This document shows, in pieces, positions 10,271 through 22,102 of a stretch of 64,000 nucleotides of DNA (the first letter of the stretch is position 1; the number at the start of each line of letters is the position of its first letter). The DNA lies in NCBI GenBank assembly GCA_007258455.2, contig VDFB02358134.1:210301394-210365393 (forward strand), written 5' to 3'. The notes below the pieces were generated by a model. The model saw only the letters and a list, made by a program, of their open reading frames with translations. It was not told where the DNA came from and ran no database searches. The position numbers and the translations under genes were made by a program. The DNA comes from Sequoia sempervirens. Lineage: Eukaryota > Streptophyta > Pinopsida > Cupressales > Cupressaceae.

Positions 10271-10970
10271 ATACAAAGGTGAAGCATTGGACCTTCCCTA
10301 AAGATCCACCTCAATCTCAACACACCCTAACCATTTTGAGCATTTTGCCATATTGTATGCTAGATTAGGAGGCATGTGTCAAAGCTCATATTTATTGATG
10401 CAAAATAGGTCCAAAAGTCACAAATTTGATGTAGAGTTAGTTATAAGTTTACAGGTGTACCCCAAGTGCCACATAGAGCAAAGATATTCCAGTTTTTTAT
10501 ATCATGTCATCAAATTTGGCACTTCATCAAGATTTGTATCTTCATCAACATTAACAAAAGAAAAGGTATGTACTTGAATCCCTTGCATTTAATTTTTTCT
10601 ATATATATAAATATTTTAATATTTTTCCTCAAATCCATAATATATATATTAGTGTGTATTTATTTATTGCAATAAAGAATTAACCTAAGTAACACATTAA
10701 GAATTCTAAGGATTTGTGCTTGGAAGAAATGCATAACAAAATTTTTTGTTGGATGTCGTGTTGTATAGTTTAGAAAAACTCAAAATATGAATAGGATTTT
10801 AAGGCCATATATTATGGTAGCTTACAATGCAAAAGAAGGAAATCTATTATCAATTTTAGTCTACAATTTAATACCATATGAAAAATCACATGTAGTATTA
10901 TCTAAAATTAATTCTTGACATATTAATTTTATAAAATACACTGACCATTCAATAAAATTCTCCCAAGAAA
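10271..10970. other. Unassigned AT-rich sequence
   Basis: Overlapping short open frames lie at 10353-10675 with no recognisable product. Nothing else is visible here. Confidence 0.4.
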
Positions 10971-11115
10971 GAAACCCTAAGTGAACATTAATTGAACCCT
11001 AATTGTAGATTCATAACTCTAATCATAACCCTAATTGAACCCTAATTGTATATTTATAACTCTAATCATAACCCTAAGCGAACACTAATCCTAATCATAC
11101 CCTAACCCTAGCCTT
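10970..11115 (+). repeat. Short telomere-like block (ACCCTAATTGA units)
   Basis: Repeats of AACCCTAATTG and ATAACCCTAA with decay. This is the same family as 12655-13165, and the C-rich strand has the same orientation as in 5990-7212. Confidence 0.7.
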
Positions 11116-11430
11116 TAAGTTATCATATAATCTAATTATCTCTCTTATCTAAATTTGGGTTGAATTATTTTTCCTTTATTTTTAATTGCATATATTTTTT
11201 GTTTATTAGATCTTATCTTATGAATATATGCAAATATAATTTTACTTCTACATTCATTCTATTCCTTTTTTTTCATGATATTTTAACATTCATTTTTTGG
11301 AATATTAGATCAATCTCACACATATAAATATGAAACCTCAAAATTTTAAAATAATATTCAAGTTTTCCCACTTCAATTTATCATTTATGTTATTTGAATT
11401 AAAATATTTTAAATCATACTCTTAATTCAT

Positions 11431-11450
11431 CTAAAAAAAAAAAAAAAAAA
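11431..11450 (+). repeat. Poly(A) tract
   Basis: About 17-18 consecutive A residues in an AT-rich background. It could be the tail of a decayed retroposon inserted in plus orientation, but no body is recognisable upstream. Confidence 0.5.
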
Positions 11451-11559
11451 TTGATATATAATTATTTATTAAATACGCTTTTAACTTATTTTCTTGGATT
11501 GTATAAATATCTTTCTTTATTTACATTTGGACTATTTATTTACAATATATAGTATAAAT

Positions 11560-12290
11560 ATGTGGTAAGACTAGGTATTATCATCACGATTGAGTGTGCC
11601 CTCTCCCCTAATAAATGTTTTTATTTTGCACCCCGCACGACTACTGGGCTCTCTCCCCCCAATAAATGTTTTTATTTTAGAGAGGGACAAGTTTGCATGG
11701 CTGTAGATCAATCGTCGTGTGATCTTAGTTGCTCCCCACCATCCCGCGATGACCCCACCAGTTGATTGTGATATCACGAGCGAGCGCCACGTGTACTAGG
11801 CCCTCTCCCCTAATAAATGTTTTTATTTTGTAGAGGGACAAGTTCGCATGGCCGTAGATCAATCATCATGTGATCTCAGCCAATCCCCACCCTCCCGCAA
11901 TGACCCCACCAGTTGATTGCGATATCACGAGCGAGTGCCACGTGTCTCATCCAGTGAAGCTGAAGGAATGATAAATACTTTGATGGGTCTTTAATACATT
12001 ATGCCGCATGTTACTAAAGTAGTTATAAGATGCATGTGTTTTAAATCAACGGAGATGTTATAATCCCGATAGAAAGGTGCTCGATGGTTAATAACAAGGC
12101 TGTTGACTATTTTGAATGAACATGATTGCCGATGGTTGAGATCCATGGTTTCCCACCATCGCGTGATCAAAAGTTGTGAGTTCTTTACTGATTACGATTT
12201 CACGAGCGGGCGCCATGTGTCTCATCTGTTGAAGCTGAAGGAATGATAAATAATTTGATGCATCTTTAATACATTATGTCATAGGGTATA
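11560..12290 (+). repeat. G-box repeat block 1
   Basis: Tandemly related units share CCTAATAAATGTTTTTATTTT (near 11606, 11656 and 11808, with small variations), a CCCACCATCCCGCGATG-type box, then ATATCACGAGCGAG and GCCACGTGT. Palindromic CACGTG is at 11788-11793 and 11939-11944; a third copy near 12213 has decayed to CATGTG. The block is homologous, in the same orientation, to 15710-16260, including the tail TGTTATAATC..TCGATGGTTAAT. CACGTG preceded by GC is the plant G-box/ABRE core, so this resembles a duplicated enhancer, possibly the U3 part of an LTR. That function is inference. Confidence 0.65.
11788..11944 (+). promoter_or_regulatory. Two G-box (GCCACGTGT) sites in block 1
   Basis: CACGTG palindromes at 11788-11793 and 11939-11944 lie about 150 bp apart in identical local context (CACGAGCGAGYGCCACGTGT). 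G-boxes bind bZIP and bHLH factors in plants. No gene lies directly downstream; AT-rich sequence follows. Confidence 0.45.
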
Positions 12291-12654
12291 TTTATTAATG
12301 TCTTAATATTAGTTTATAAATTGAACATTAATTATAAATAATTTAAAATCAATTAAGTATTTCAATCTAAAATTTTAATATTTGACATTACAAATAAAAT
12401 TAAACTAAATTTAATTTTTAAAATCCATAAAATATTTATTCTCTATTTAGTTTTACTAATTATCTAATACAATTAAATTAAATTAAATATTAATTTTATA
12501 TTAATTAAAAATTATTAATTAGAATTTTAGAATAAATTAACAAATAAGATCTATATAAAATCAACTTTTCTATTTTTTTGTGTCCAAATCATTTCATTTT
12601 CTAAAATTATACTAAATTCTAGATATCATAATTAAACACAAAACTTTATTCTAT
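12291..12654. other. Very AT-rich spacer, no gene
   Basis: Almost entirely A/T with ATTAAATTAA words, between the first G-box block and a telomere-like array. Nothing is supported. Confidence 0.6.
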
Positions 12655-13165
12655 TCTAATCCTAACCCTAGTTAAACCCTAACCCTATTTGGACTCTAAC
12701 CCTTACCCTAATTGAACACTAAATCTAATTGTAATTGACCACTAAGCATAATTGAATTCTACCCCTAACCCTAACCCTAACTCTAACTAAACCCTAAACC
12801 TAACTCTAATCAAACCCTAACCCAAACCTATTTGATTCATAATCCCAACCCTAACCCAAACCCTAATTGAACTTTAAAACTAACCTTAATTAAGTATTAA
12901 CCCTAATTGAACATTTATTGAATAGTAGTCCTAATTGTACAATAACCCTAACTTTGAACTACAGTTGAACTCTAATCCTAACCCTAACACTAATTCTTAT
13001 CCTAATTGAACCTTAACCCCAACCCTAACCTTAACCTTGACCCTATTTGAACTCTTATTGAATTCATAACCTTAATTAAACCCCAACCTCATCCTCAATC
13101 CTAACCCAAATTGAACATTAATTGAACCCTAAACCTAACCCTAAGTGAACACTAATCCTAATTTA
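12655..13165 (+). repeat. Degenerate telomere-like array (CCCTAACCCTAATTGAA)
   Basis: Runs of ACCCTAACCCTA alternate with ACCCTAATTGAAC units, variably decayed. It differs from the 5990-7212 array in carrying TTGAAC spacers rather than CCCTCAAC. Near 13289-13325 a short stretch has the opposite strand (AAGGGTTTA, AAGGGTCAAGGGTTTAGG), so orientation flips once. Confidence 0.8.
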
Positions 13166-13868
13166 ACTCTAACTTTTTAGTTGAAAATATTAAAGTGCCT
13201 TAGATTTTCCCATTCATTGTCATTTATCATTCAATTCCTAATAGAACTCCAAATATTTATACTTTTATAATGTTTTAATACACACCTAATATTAAGGGTT
13301 TAAATTTTAAGGGTCAAGGGTTTAGGAAAAAAGGGGAGAGAGATAGATGGGGTGAGTGAGTGACCCATTTACATATTATTCTTTTATTCTTCGTCAGTTA
13401 AATATTTAGTTACCTATTTACCGTTAGCAGAAATTACCCAAGAATTTAATAGAATGGACTACTCATATAATACATTGCATTATGGAGCTCAATTCTCTAA
13501 TATATTACTACTTATCAAATCCTTTGTAAATAATTGTAAACTTATGACTCCATTTAAGCATTTAATTGATTTTCTTGAATCAAAGAAAAATTCATAGACA
13601 CACAATTGAACAAATTCTCAAAAGAAGAATGACAACATCATTAACATTTCATTCAAAATTCACTCAAATCCACCTAAGGAGGGAAAATATATTAGAATTA
13701 TACGTTTATTCATGCTTATAAGTCGTATCTACATACAATTTAAGATAATTTGCATATATTCATCCAAAACTCAAAACAAGCTATCTATTCTATTCCTATC
13801 TTTCTACCCATATATTCAACTGAAAACCTAGCTAGAGCTTTCATTAGTTCTCTCCCTACAAATGAGCC
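13166..13868. other. Unassigned sequence
   Basis: AT-rich, with the small inverted telomere-like patch at 13289-13325 followed by a purine-rich run (gggagagagatagatgggg). No coding evidence. Confidence 0.45.
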
Positions 13869-14215
13869 TTGAATTCCCTTTTATATGACAAAGGAGCAAC
13901 AAGCTTCGAGCTCAAATGTAATTTCACCACAAATTTTCATTTGAACAAAATCTCCATTGCATTTGACTTTCATTTCAAAACTTCCCACACGTTGAATCTG
14001 CAAAACATAATGCATGAACAGGGGAAAGCTAAAATTGTAGCTACCATCAGAAAAGGGAACACAAATTGTCATCAAAATCCCCTTTGTCGCTATCCATGCA
14101 AAAAAACCAGGCAATCAAATTGCCACGAAGGCACCACAACAACTTCTTATTTACCCGCCACCTTGCCCTTACCAATACTTAGACCCCGGTATACACGCCT
14201 GCTTCTAGTTGTTGC

Positions 14216-15480
14216 CTAATACAGTAGACCCTCAACCTCCTCTTCTTTCTTGTCCTTTCCCAATACGGTTCTAGTCCGTCTGCTTGGGTTTTTAACATCC
14301 AATGGCACCATAGATATCACTTCCTCATCAAAGGCCAGACCATGATTGAAGCAAGGTAAATACCGACAGTAGTCAGATTTGGTCTTGGTTACATCATCAG
14401 AAATGTTGCTCATAAGGTCAATGGGAGAGTGTTGGCATCCAAAGGAGCCATTCCCATACCTTATTTTCCAACCAACACTAGTAATAGAGCACACCAAATG
14501 CTTGCCTTTGTCATCTACTAGTTGAGAAACAATGTCCTGGAATTGCAACCTTCTATTACATCTAGTGGGTATGAGCTTGGGCTTGTCAACCAAAGCACGT
14601 TCCTAAATAGTAGGACCGAGCTTTTGTGAGCTCAAATGAACAGACCTCCTTACTAACTCATTTTCTCTTGTCAGACAAGCACTCAAACTTGATTAGACTT
14701 AGCTGACAAAGTGCTCTAACTGCTACAAGAATGACACTATTAGCAATTAATTCCTCTTGTATTTATTGTGCGAGGTAATGGCAACCTTCATCAATGCTTA
14801 GTAAAAATTCATGTGCAAACATGGCAATTTGGGGGCATATGTATTGTCACCATTTAACTTGACTTGCATGCGAATCGGCAGATCACCCTTCATGATTTCC
14901 AACAACATCTTCACACAAATTGAGATCGACGTGACTACACAAGCAAGCAATAATTCATTAATGCTTCACCAGTTGTATGATAAAATGACCACCATGTGCC
15001 ATTTTCTAACTTTGAATACTCCCCGCTGATCTCTTGAAGAGTTGGCAGATCAAATGGTTCATCTTGGGCTAACTCGGTTTGACATCCAATGAAGCATCAT
15101 TCACCTTCCTCATGACCAATAACATTAATCCATCTTAGAAACCAACTACTATGTTGGCAGTTCCTATGCACTTTGCAAACTGTATGGCTGGAGCTATGCA
15201 TCATCTTGTTGACCTCGAGGCTTTTAACGAACCTTCATCTTCCTCCTATGAGCTAGTAGGGAACAAAAGAGATTTACATTAGCTTTTGATCTTGGTTGTT
15301 GATCTAAAACCATGGGTTATGAGCTCAATAGTGGAGATTGGGCCCCACATTCCATACAGGACACACATCTGCCTTTTGCTGACCTTGCGCCAAATAACAG
15401 GGTGACACCTTAGGTCTACGAGTTGGTGGGGTAAGATTGAGATCTTCTCCCATATCTTCGAATTTGAAAAACCTACACAT
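14216..15480 (-). pseudogene. Unidentified decayed protein-coding sequence
   Basis: Read on the minus strand, one coherent protein-like frame runs from an ATG at 15480 (MCRFFKFEDMGEDL...) to a stop at 14216, broken by several in-frame stops. Middle parts read KMLLEIMKGDLPIRMQVKLN and SLSACLTRENELVRRSVHLS. The last 125 codons (14216-14593) are open and contain LQFQDIVSQLVDDKGK, GWKIRYGNGSFGC and an acidic/basic C-terminus. The amino-acid composition is balanced and unlike the low-complexity frames elsewhere, so this was once a real gene. I do not recognise the family. The absence of obvious introns would fit a processed copy or a mobile-element ORF. Confidence 0.45.
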
Positions 15481-15709
15481 TGTATGGTTAGTATTTGATG
15501 AAAGGATTTGGCTAAGCTGTCGGCGACATAACCACTGGGGTTAATGGCTTAGGCTTACGTCATCGGATTAAAATTAAAACCCAACTTTGATTTTAATACT
15601 TTATTTCCTCCACAGGGTTTTATTTGCTAAGTCTCGGTTGGCTCTGTGTTTCATCTTTTAAAAAACAACTTATGTTGTTGTTTGTCATCCACTTAGTAAT
15701 GCCCACTTC

Positions 15710-16260
15710 TCCTTTTAGTGAATGTTTTATTTTGCAAGGGTTGATTTAGTGCTATCATTGATCTATTTCCTGCAGATATCAATGGTTCCCGCCATCCCAT
15801 GATTGGGAATTGAAGGATCGTGAAATCATGAGCGGCCGCCACGTGTCCTATCTAGGGGATCAAATTTTCGCTATCATTGACCAACTGCCATTTGATTTGA
15901 GTTGTTCCCCACCATCTCGTGATGGTTCTTGGGTTGATTAGGAAATCACGGGCAGTCGCCACGTGTCTCATCCAATGAAACCTAAAGAGTAAAGGAAACA
16001 TTAGCCAGCTTTAAATGTATTAAGGGGTGGATTACTAAAGTGTTCTCGAGATGCACATGTTCTAAATCGACGGATATGTTATAATCTCACTGGAAAATTT
16101 TCTCAAAGGTTAATGACATGGCTAGCGATAGTGTTAAAGGAATGAGATCATTGAAGCTCAGGATCAACGGTTGCCCGCCATCACACGATCAAAAGTTTCA
16201 GGATTGCAATATCATGGGCAACAACCACGTGGACTTCCTTCATAGTGTATGGTAAGGTGG
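15710..16260 (+). repeat. G-box repeat block 2
   Basis: Homologous to 11560-12290: AATGTTTTATTTTGCAAGGG, a CGCCATCCCATGATTGGG-type box, ATCATGAGCGGCCGCCACGTGT, then ATTACTAAAGT, ATGCACATGTTCTAAAT and GTTATAATCTCACTGG in the same order. Three CACGTG palindromes remain, at 15840-15845, 15960-15965 and 16226-16231. The block lies about 0.5 kb upstream of the start of ORF A and may have served as its promoter/enhancer. The two blocks 4.1 kb apart could also be parts of two LTRs of one element; I could not find matching LTR ends. Confidence 0.6.
15840..16231 (+). promoter_or_regulatory. Three G-box sites upstream of ORF A
   Basis: GCCACGTGTC occurs twice (around 15840 and 15960) and ACCACGTGG once (16226). 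These are the strongest plant-type transcription-factor consensus sites in the window. Their position upstream of a start codon at 16784 suggests a promoter role. This is inferred from consensus and position only. Confidence 0.4.
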
Positions 16261-16783
16261 GCCCCTTATCGTCATGTTGGCAATTGTTTCAGCTTGTTTT
16301 GAAGGTGGTAGTCGATGATTTGATCAAGCTGAAGAATCGATGGCTCAAATTTAAATCTACATCAAATATGGTTTGAGTTGTTCATGCAATGCAAAATTGA
16401 GATTTAATGGTAGATGAGACACTTGTTGGCGTCATTTGATTGACAATAAAATCAATCTTCCTGCTTGGTCTGTATCACAAAGCATTCAACTATTTCGTAG
16501 AGCAGTTTTAGAGCCGAAGGTAGAATTGTGAGTTTCTGTAGCCAGAATTTGGGAGTTATGCGAACAAAGCCATGAGTTTATTTTATGTGCCTCCCATTCA
16601 TTTTGCATTTGAATTTGGGAAAAAATTAGCTAGATGTGTTGTGAGCTTGTTGATGAATGTGTTAGGGCTATAGTTTAAATATAGTTGTGAGAAATTGTAG
16701 TGTTTTGTCATATAATTTTCTATCTCTGGTTAGTCCTAGCTATCTGAATTATAACATTGTAAAGAAGCCCTAGTTTTTTTGAG

Positions 16784-19700
16784 ATGGCACCACCCAAACA
16801 ACATTTTGGCCATACTCAATATTTGAAATGAAACTTGTATGATGATTTCTTGGATCAATTTCCCTTTTCAATGAATAATAGGAGGAGCGGATTGGTCCTA
16901 ATGCAAGGGAAAATATTGGGGGAAGGGTTAGTGTATAATTGCTCCAACATTGCCAATGCTAGGGTTCCCCTCACTAGCTTGGAATTGTTCAGATTGTGGT
17001 ACGGACAGAGGAATTTTCCTCACCCTTTTTCAAATGGATGGATGTATGATATGGGGAAGCTATTGGTACCAAATGTATTCCCTGATGTAGACCTGATTAG
17101 GACTGGCTACAAGATATGACCCTGTTACATGGATAATCAGGGGCAATGATAGAAAGGTTCTATTGAGCATTAACAAAGAAGAGGTACAACATATTTTTGA
17201 CTTGAGTGAATTGAGCGAAGACTTGGTTACTATCAGCCTTGAGGAAATGAAGCAGGAGTATGCAAAGCTGAAATCTCTTTTTAGAGCAAGGTTACTTCCA
17301 CCTCATCTGGCTAGGGCTGGAGGTTCAAAATTTCATATTAGCCCCAGTGACCAGGAACCTTTCAAATTAAATTATTTTGCAAACCATTTCCTGGCCACTT
17401 TCTATTCTTTATGTCATATTTTGGGTTTCAGTCCTGGTACAGTAATGCCCATTGCTTATATGTTCATGGGGGTGCAAATACAACACCCTAACTTCTGTGT
17501 GACCTATGACTTCACTTCTTTCTTGGTTGAGAGGATGCATGAAGGGTTGTCAAAGCTACAAAAAAATGATACCGACACTCAATTATTTTGGTATTCTATG
17601 CTAATGCATATGTTTTTGTTTAAGAATGATGAATTTTTCTCTGAGAGGATGAAATTAAGGAAATTAGTTGATGGAGAAAGATTCCCAGTACAGATATGGG
17701 CTGTAGATTTATCTTGTAATAAGGAAAGCACTAGTTATGTGCAATTTGACAATTGTTTTGCTTCCATATTAAGGGCTAGATTAATGGTGAATATACCTAG
17801 GATCCCTGAGGAATTACATGATTTCCTCAAGCCAAAGGAGAGGAAGCCAGAATTGAAGGTTTACCATAACTGGGGTGACATTATCCCATACCCAGTCAGC
17901 ATTGTCTTGAGAGTATATGGTTTTCAGGGAGCCCCTCATATATTTCCATACAATGTGTGACCAAGAGTGGGATTTATAGAAGTTATGTGGCAGATAGGTT
18001 GTATTCATGAGGACAACCTCACTAGAAGGGGTAAGGGAACATTTTTCCCAGATTATACAGTGGTGTTTGATTTTGTATTTTCAAAGGGAGGCTGGAAACA
18101 TTTTGATAATTTCTTTGATGATTACCATTTGAGGTGTGGACCAAAGTGGCAGCATGATCCTGAGGGTTTCTTTTCTATTTTTAGATAAATAATAAAAGCT
18201 GAAAATTTGTGCATGAGTTAAATTTCCCTTAAGACTTGATTAGAAATGAATCTAATTTGAATAGACAGGAGTTGAACAAGGAGAAATGGATAGCTTATCG
18301 TAAACTACTAGATTTTGTGCACAAAATAGATCTGAAATATGATCCACTGTTGGAGTTCAGTCCCCAACATAAGAAAATTGATTTTCTAATGGGAAACTTC
18401 AAGGAAATTATGGGCACATTGAGGACAAAAAAGGTAAATTTAGAATTGAATCTAGGTGTACAAGAGCAAGGTGCCAGACCAATTGAAACAAGGCTAGCAT
18501 ACTAGCCTATAGAAAGGTGGCCCATTTATAGGAGGAAAAAGGATAGTAGCAGTTATGAAGAAGTGGACAGAAAAGGAAAACAGATTATGAAAGTGCCTCC
18601 ACAACCAAGTCCAAAATTCAAAGTACCCAGAGAAATCAAAATTATTGATTTAGAATCATCACTAGAAGACAATCCCTCATCACCACCATCTGAGTCAAGC
18701 CCTAAGAGGCAAAGAATTGATCAACCACAGGAGGATCTGATGGATAAGATTATTATTACTGATCAAGACATGGAATTTGGTATGCCTTCCCCTCCTAGAC
18801 CAACTGAATTAGTTTTATCTGATTTAGACATGAAAGGTAAAAGTGTACAAGATGCAAGAATGGAGGCATGCAAGGAGTTTCTAGATGACCATACATTTGT
18901 AAAAAATCTTGTATTCTTGCAATTGGTATGGAGGATGAAGTTTGAAGAGGATCAAGATAAATGTAGGAAGAGAAGAGAACTAAGGTCTGCCAGGTCAAAC
19001 CAAGAGAATGATGAGGAGGTAAAAGCTAAATTAATGGAAGAATTCAAGAACATCACTCTTGAAGAAGGAAGAAAACTGGTGAGTTAGGCTGGTGTATTAA
19101 TTCTACCTGAATGGGACATTACAGATGCAGTAGCCTTTAATACTATTATGAAGTCTAATAATCCCTTTCAAGACTCTGAAGAAGAGGTCAAGGCAGCATT
19201 GCAAAACTCTGCTTTTAGTGAGGAATATGAAACTCTAGCAATTTGGGCATTGGCCCCACAAGGAAGAAAACCAAATGTTTATGATATTAATCCAAATTTC
19301 AAGGGAGGATTGATAATAAAGAGAGCTTCAGAGACCTTAACCACTAAGGCCACTAATTTGACTATGAATGTGGCCAAACTAGCCCAAAAGACTACTGAAA
19401 GGGAGGAAGCTGAAAGGAAGAGCTTAATGAAAAAATTTAATCTTTTGATTGAAGAGTACAACAAGCTGTAGCAGAAAAATGTTGAGTTGAAAACTAAAGT
19501 GGAGAGGTTTAAGTATAAGCAGATTGGGGAGACATCAAGTGCTCCAGGAACCAGTACATTACCTTCCACAAAAAGTTCAGTGCCTCCTAGTTCTCCAATT
19601 GTTTCCACACCAAGATCTCCCAATTAGAATCCTATCCTCACCCTTTCTTTAGAGGAAGTTGAAGAAGAAACAGAGTGCTCTGTCGATCCTACAAAGAAGT

Positions 19701-20418
19701 AGCTCTTGCAAAAAATTGATGAATTGTAGGCATCATTAAAGAAAAGTGAGGAGGGATCTCTCTTAAAGAAAAATGAAATTGTTACTACTATTTTGAGGCA
19801 TTTAAATGAAAAGGTTGATAGAAAATTTCTATCTATCATTCTTTATATTCTTTTTTGTTAGTAGCAATAAAGAATATTGATAGGGATCAAGAAGTAGCGA
19901 TACCAATAATTGAAAATTGGATCTCTAGGGCCAGTAATTTGGATATCATGTATAAGGCCTCAAGTTTTGATATAAATAATAGGCCCCAATCATTAAATCC
20001 TACTCATGTGTTAGTAAAATCATTGCAAGGTTTTCAAACCTTACCAGATCACTTGAGTAGGAAGATTAAGGAGCTGGTGAATAATTTCAATGATTGAGCT
20101 AACACATTGTTACCTAATATAATTGATGAGCAGTGGAAAATCAAGTCATTTCAACAATGGTAGGCTCAAGCAAGTGAGGCCATCAATGATCAAATAAATT
20201 CAATTTGTGATGACTCAGACTATGATTTTTTGGTGAGCTATATGGATAAAATCATTAGTACCAGCTCATTTTTGGAATCTTTTGAAAGGGATGTGAATCA
20301 GGTAGCAATAAAATACACACCTTATAATACCAAGGTGGATGAGGTAATTAATTTTGACTGGATGACTGATGATGAGTATTAGAATTGGGCAACTAAATAT
20401 TTGACTGAGGAGGAGTAA
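16784..20418 (+). pseudogene. ORF A: decayed large plant mobile-element protein
   Basis: A single ancestral frame can be followed for about 1,200 codons. It starts at ATG 16784 (MAPPKQHFGHTQYL) and ends at TAA 20416-20418. Damage includes a TGA at codon 16, a one-base shift near 17110 (the tyrosine-aspartate-proline continuation is in the next frame), another shift near 18190-18236, one between 19500 and 19855, and scattered TAG/TGA stops. The N-terminal ~450 residues (to 18188) look globular, with conserved-looking LLSINKEEVQHIFDLSELSED and DFTSFLVERMHEGLSKL. The middle (18563-19087) has a nuclear-localisation-like PKRQRID stretch and acidic runs. From 19360 it is a charged coiled coil (ERKSLMKKFNLLIEEYN). 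I recall similar long ORFs of unknown function from gymnosperm retroelements, but cannot name a domain. No RT or integrase is attached. Confidence 0.6.
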
Positions 20419-21600
20419 AAGGAGTGAACTACTAACAGGTGGCAGATCAGATGTTGCGGTTGCAATGGTTCTAGTTTTGGGTTGATGACTTTCTCGGTGC
20501 AATTTTCTTGTGGTCTTTTGCATCAACGTTCCTCAGCTGATATTATGAACAAGAATATTTTTCAAGGTGGTGGTTATTGTAACAAATTTTGGAATATCAC
20601 CAGGTGCTCCAATTGACTGGTGACAGGTGTACTTTTTGGCCCGGTGCTTGTTTGCTCCTTCATTTTCTATAAGGACTCCAAGTCCAAAAGTACGGGTTAG
20701 CAAGTTAGATAATTTTTGTCGACTCTAGGTGAAGTTGCAGAGCGAATTGTAAAGTCCGATGGTTTTAGAGAAATGCAATTTAGGTTTTGAGTCATTCTAT
20801 AATAGGTTTTGAGTTCATAGAGATTTAATGTTGTATAACAGTACTAGCATTTGAGTTGAAATGAAAATTTGAGGTCATGTCTCTCCATTGTACATGCATA
20901 TTTGAACTTTGAATGAAATAACTAAGGGTTGTTTTATCCATCTCACTATTGTGGTGTGTATGATTCTATTGTAGCTTTAATTCAAGGAATTAATCAAAAT
21001 GTTTGAATGGGATTATAGGCGGATATGTGTTGTATAAGGATTCGATAAGTAGTCCTGGGTTAGAATGCATACTGATGAAATTGTAATGCAATATTGTCAG
21101 GGATCTTATATGTGATGTATTAAATCTATTATAAACCTCTAGATGCTTATGAATTTGACTCCTGCAATGGATATATGGCATTGATCTAAGTTGTAATTAT
21201 TAGTGTAGTTCAGTATTTGTTTGTCTTTACCTAGAGCTTGCTACAAATTGAAAATCATTGACTATCTTATACAATGGATTGTGTTTAGTTATCTCACACT
21301 CTAGATAGTTGATATTGTCTATGAAAAACCAATTCTAGTTGATATTATCTATCGTGTTGAGCTATTAAGTGAGATCATCTCATATTGTTAATGTTGTTTA
21401 TAATAATGGTGCAGAGGTTGTAAACACATTAAGGGATCACCCTCCCGGGTCTTGTAGAAGTGTAGGAGGCTTTTAAAGTCCTCATCAGTTGGTCTAGGTC
21501 CTTCGAGCTTCCTTCGATTGGAATTGGTAATTCCATAGGTAGATTAGAAGACAAACCTAGTTACATTGTAAAAAGAACCAACATACACGTCAACCACTGA
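20419..21600. other. Region 3' of ORF A, possible element terminus
   Basis: No coding sequence. It may hold the untranslated end or LTR of the element encoding ORF A, but I found no match to the region 5' of ORF A. The stretch near 21440 (GGGATCACCCTCCCGGGTC) and the GC-richer patch at 20620-20690 are the only distinctive points. Confidence 0.35.
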
Positions 21601-22102
21601 ACAACCACCTCTACAACTGACTTTTTAATCTTTTATGATTACATGAAACATAAAACACACTAATTTCAAGGTTGTTAACATCACTATTGAAATGTTTTAA
21701 TTTTTTGACCTTTCAAACATTAAAAATTACATCATTAAATTAATTATGTAATGGCATAAAAATTAAAAACATCATGAATTAATTATGTAACCACACAAGT
21801 CAAATATAATTCTATCGAGAAATTAATATCAAATAGATAATATAATCGCATAACTTATATATTTCACTGTCATTGATCTTCTTCTTCATCCAAATCTTTG
21901 TCTGTATCATCCGATCCAGATTCGACATTGTAAGGATTGGTCATATCATCATCATCGTTATCTATATTAGTTTCGATAATGTCATCATCCACATGGATAT
22001 CATCTTCATGAACATTAACTCCTACATCATCATGATCTAGTTCCTCCTCTTCGACATCTTCGTCAGGGACATCATCAACTAACTATTGATCATGATCATC
22101 AT

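Noticed and set aside
9258..10368. Open frames up to 354 codons across the pyrimidine-rich block
   Set aside because: They exist in several frames at once and encode only Ser/Leu/Tyr/Ile low-complexity sequence; this is an effect of base composition.
13869..14219. 116-codon plus-strand frame and 77-codon minus-strand frame over the same bases
   Set aside because: Neither has family resemblance and they overlap; the supported frame is the minus-strand one from 15480 to 14216.
20515..20560. TTTTGCATCAACGTT shared with the hammerhead region, followed by CAGCTGATATT
   Set aside because: Only about 15 bases match; stem II and GAAA partners are absent, so a third hammerhead is not supported.
15710..21600. 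ORF A bounded by LTRs
   Set aside because: I compared sequence 5' of 16784 with sequence 3' of 20418 and found no matching direct repeat or TG..CA ends, so LTRs are not claimed.
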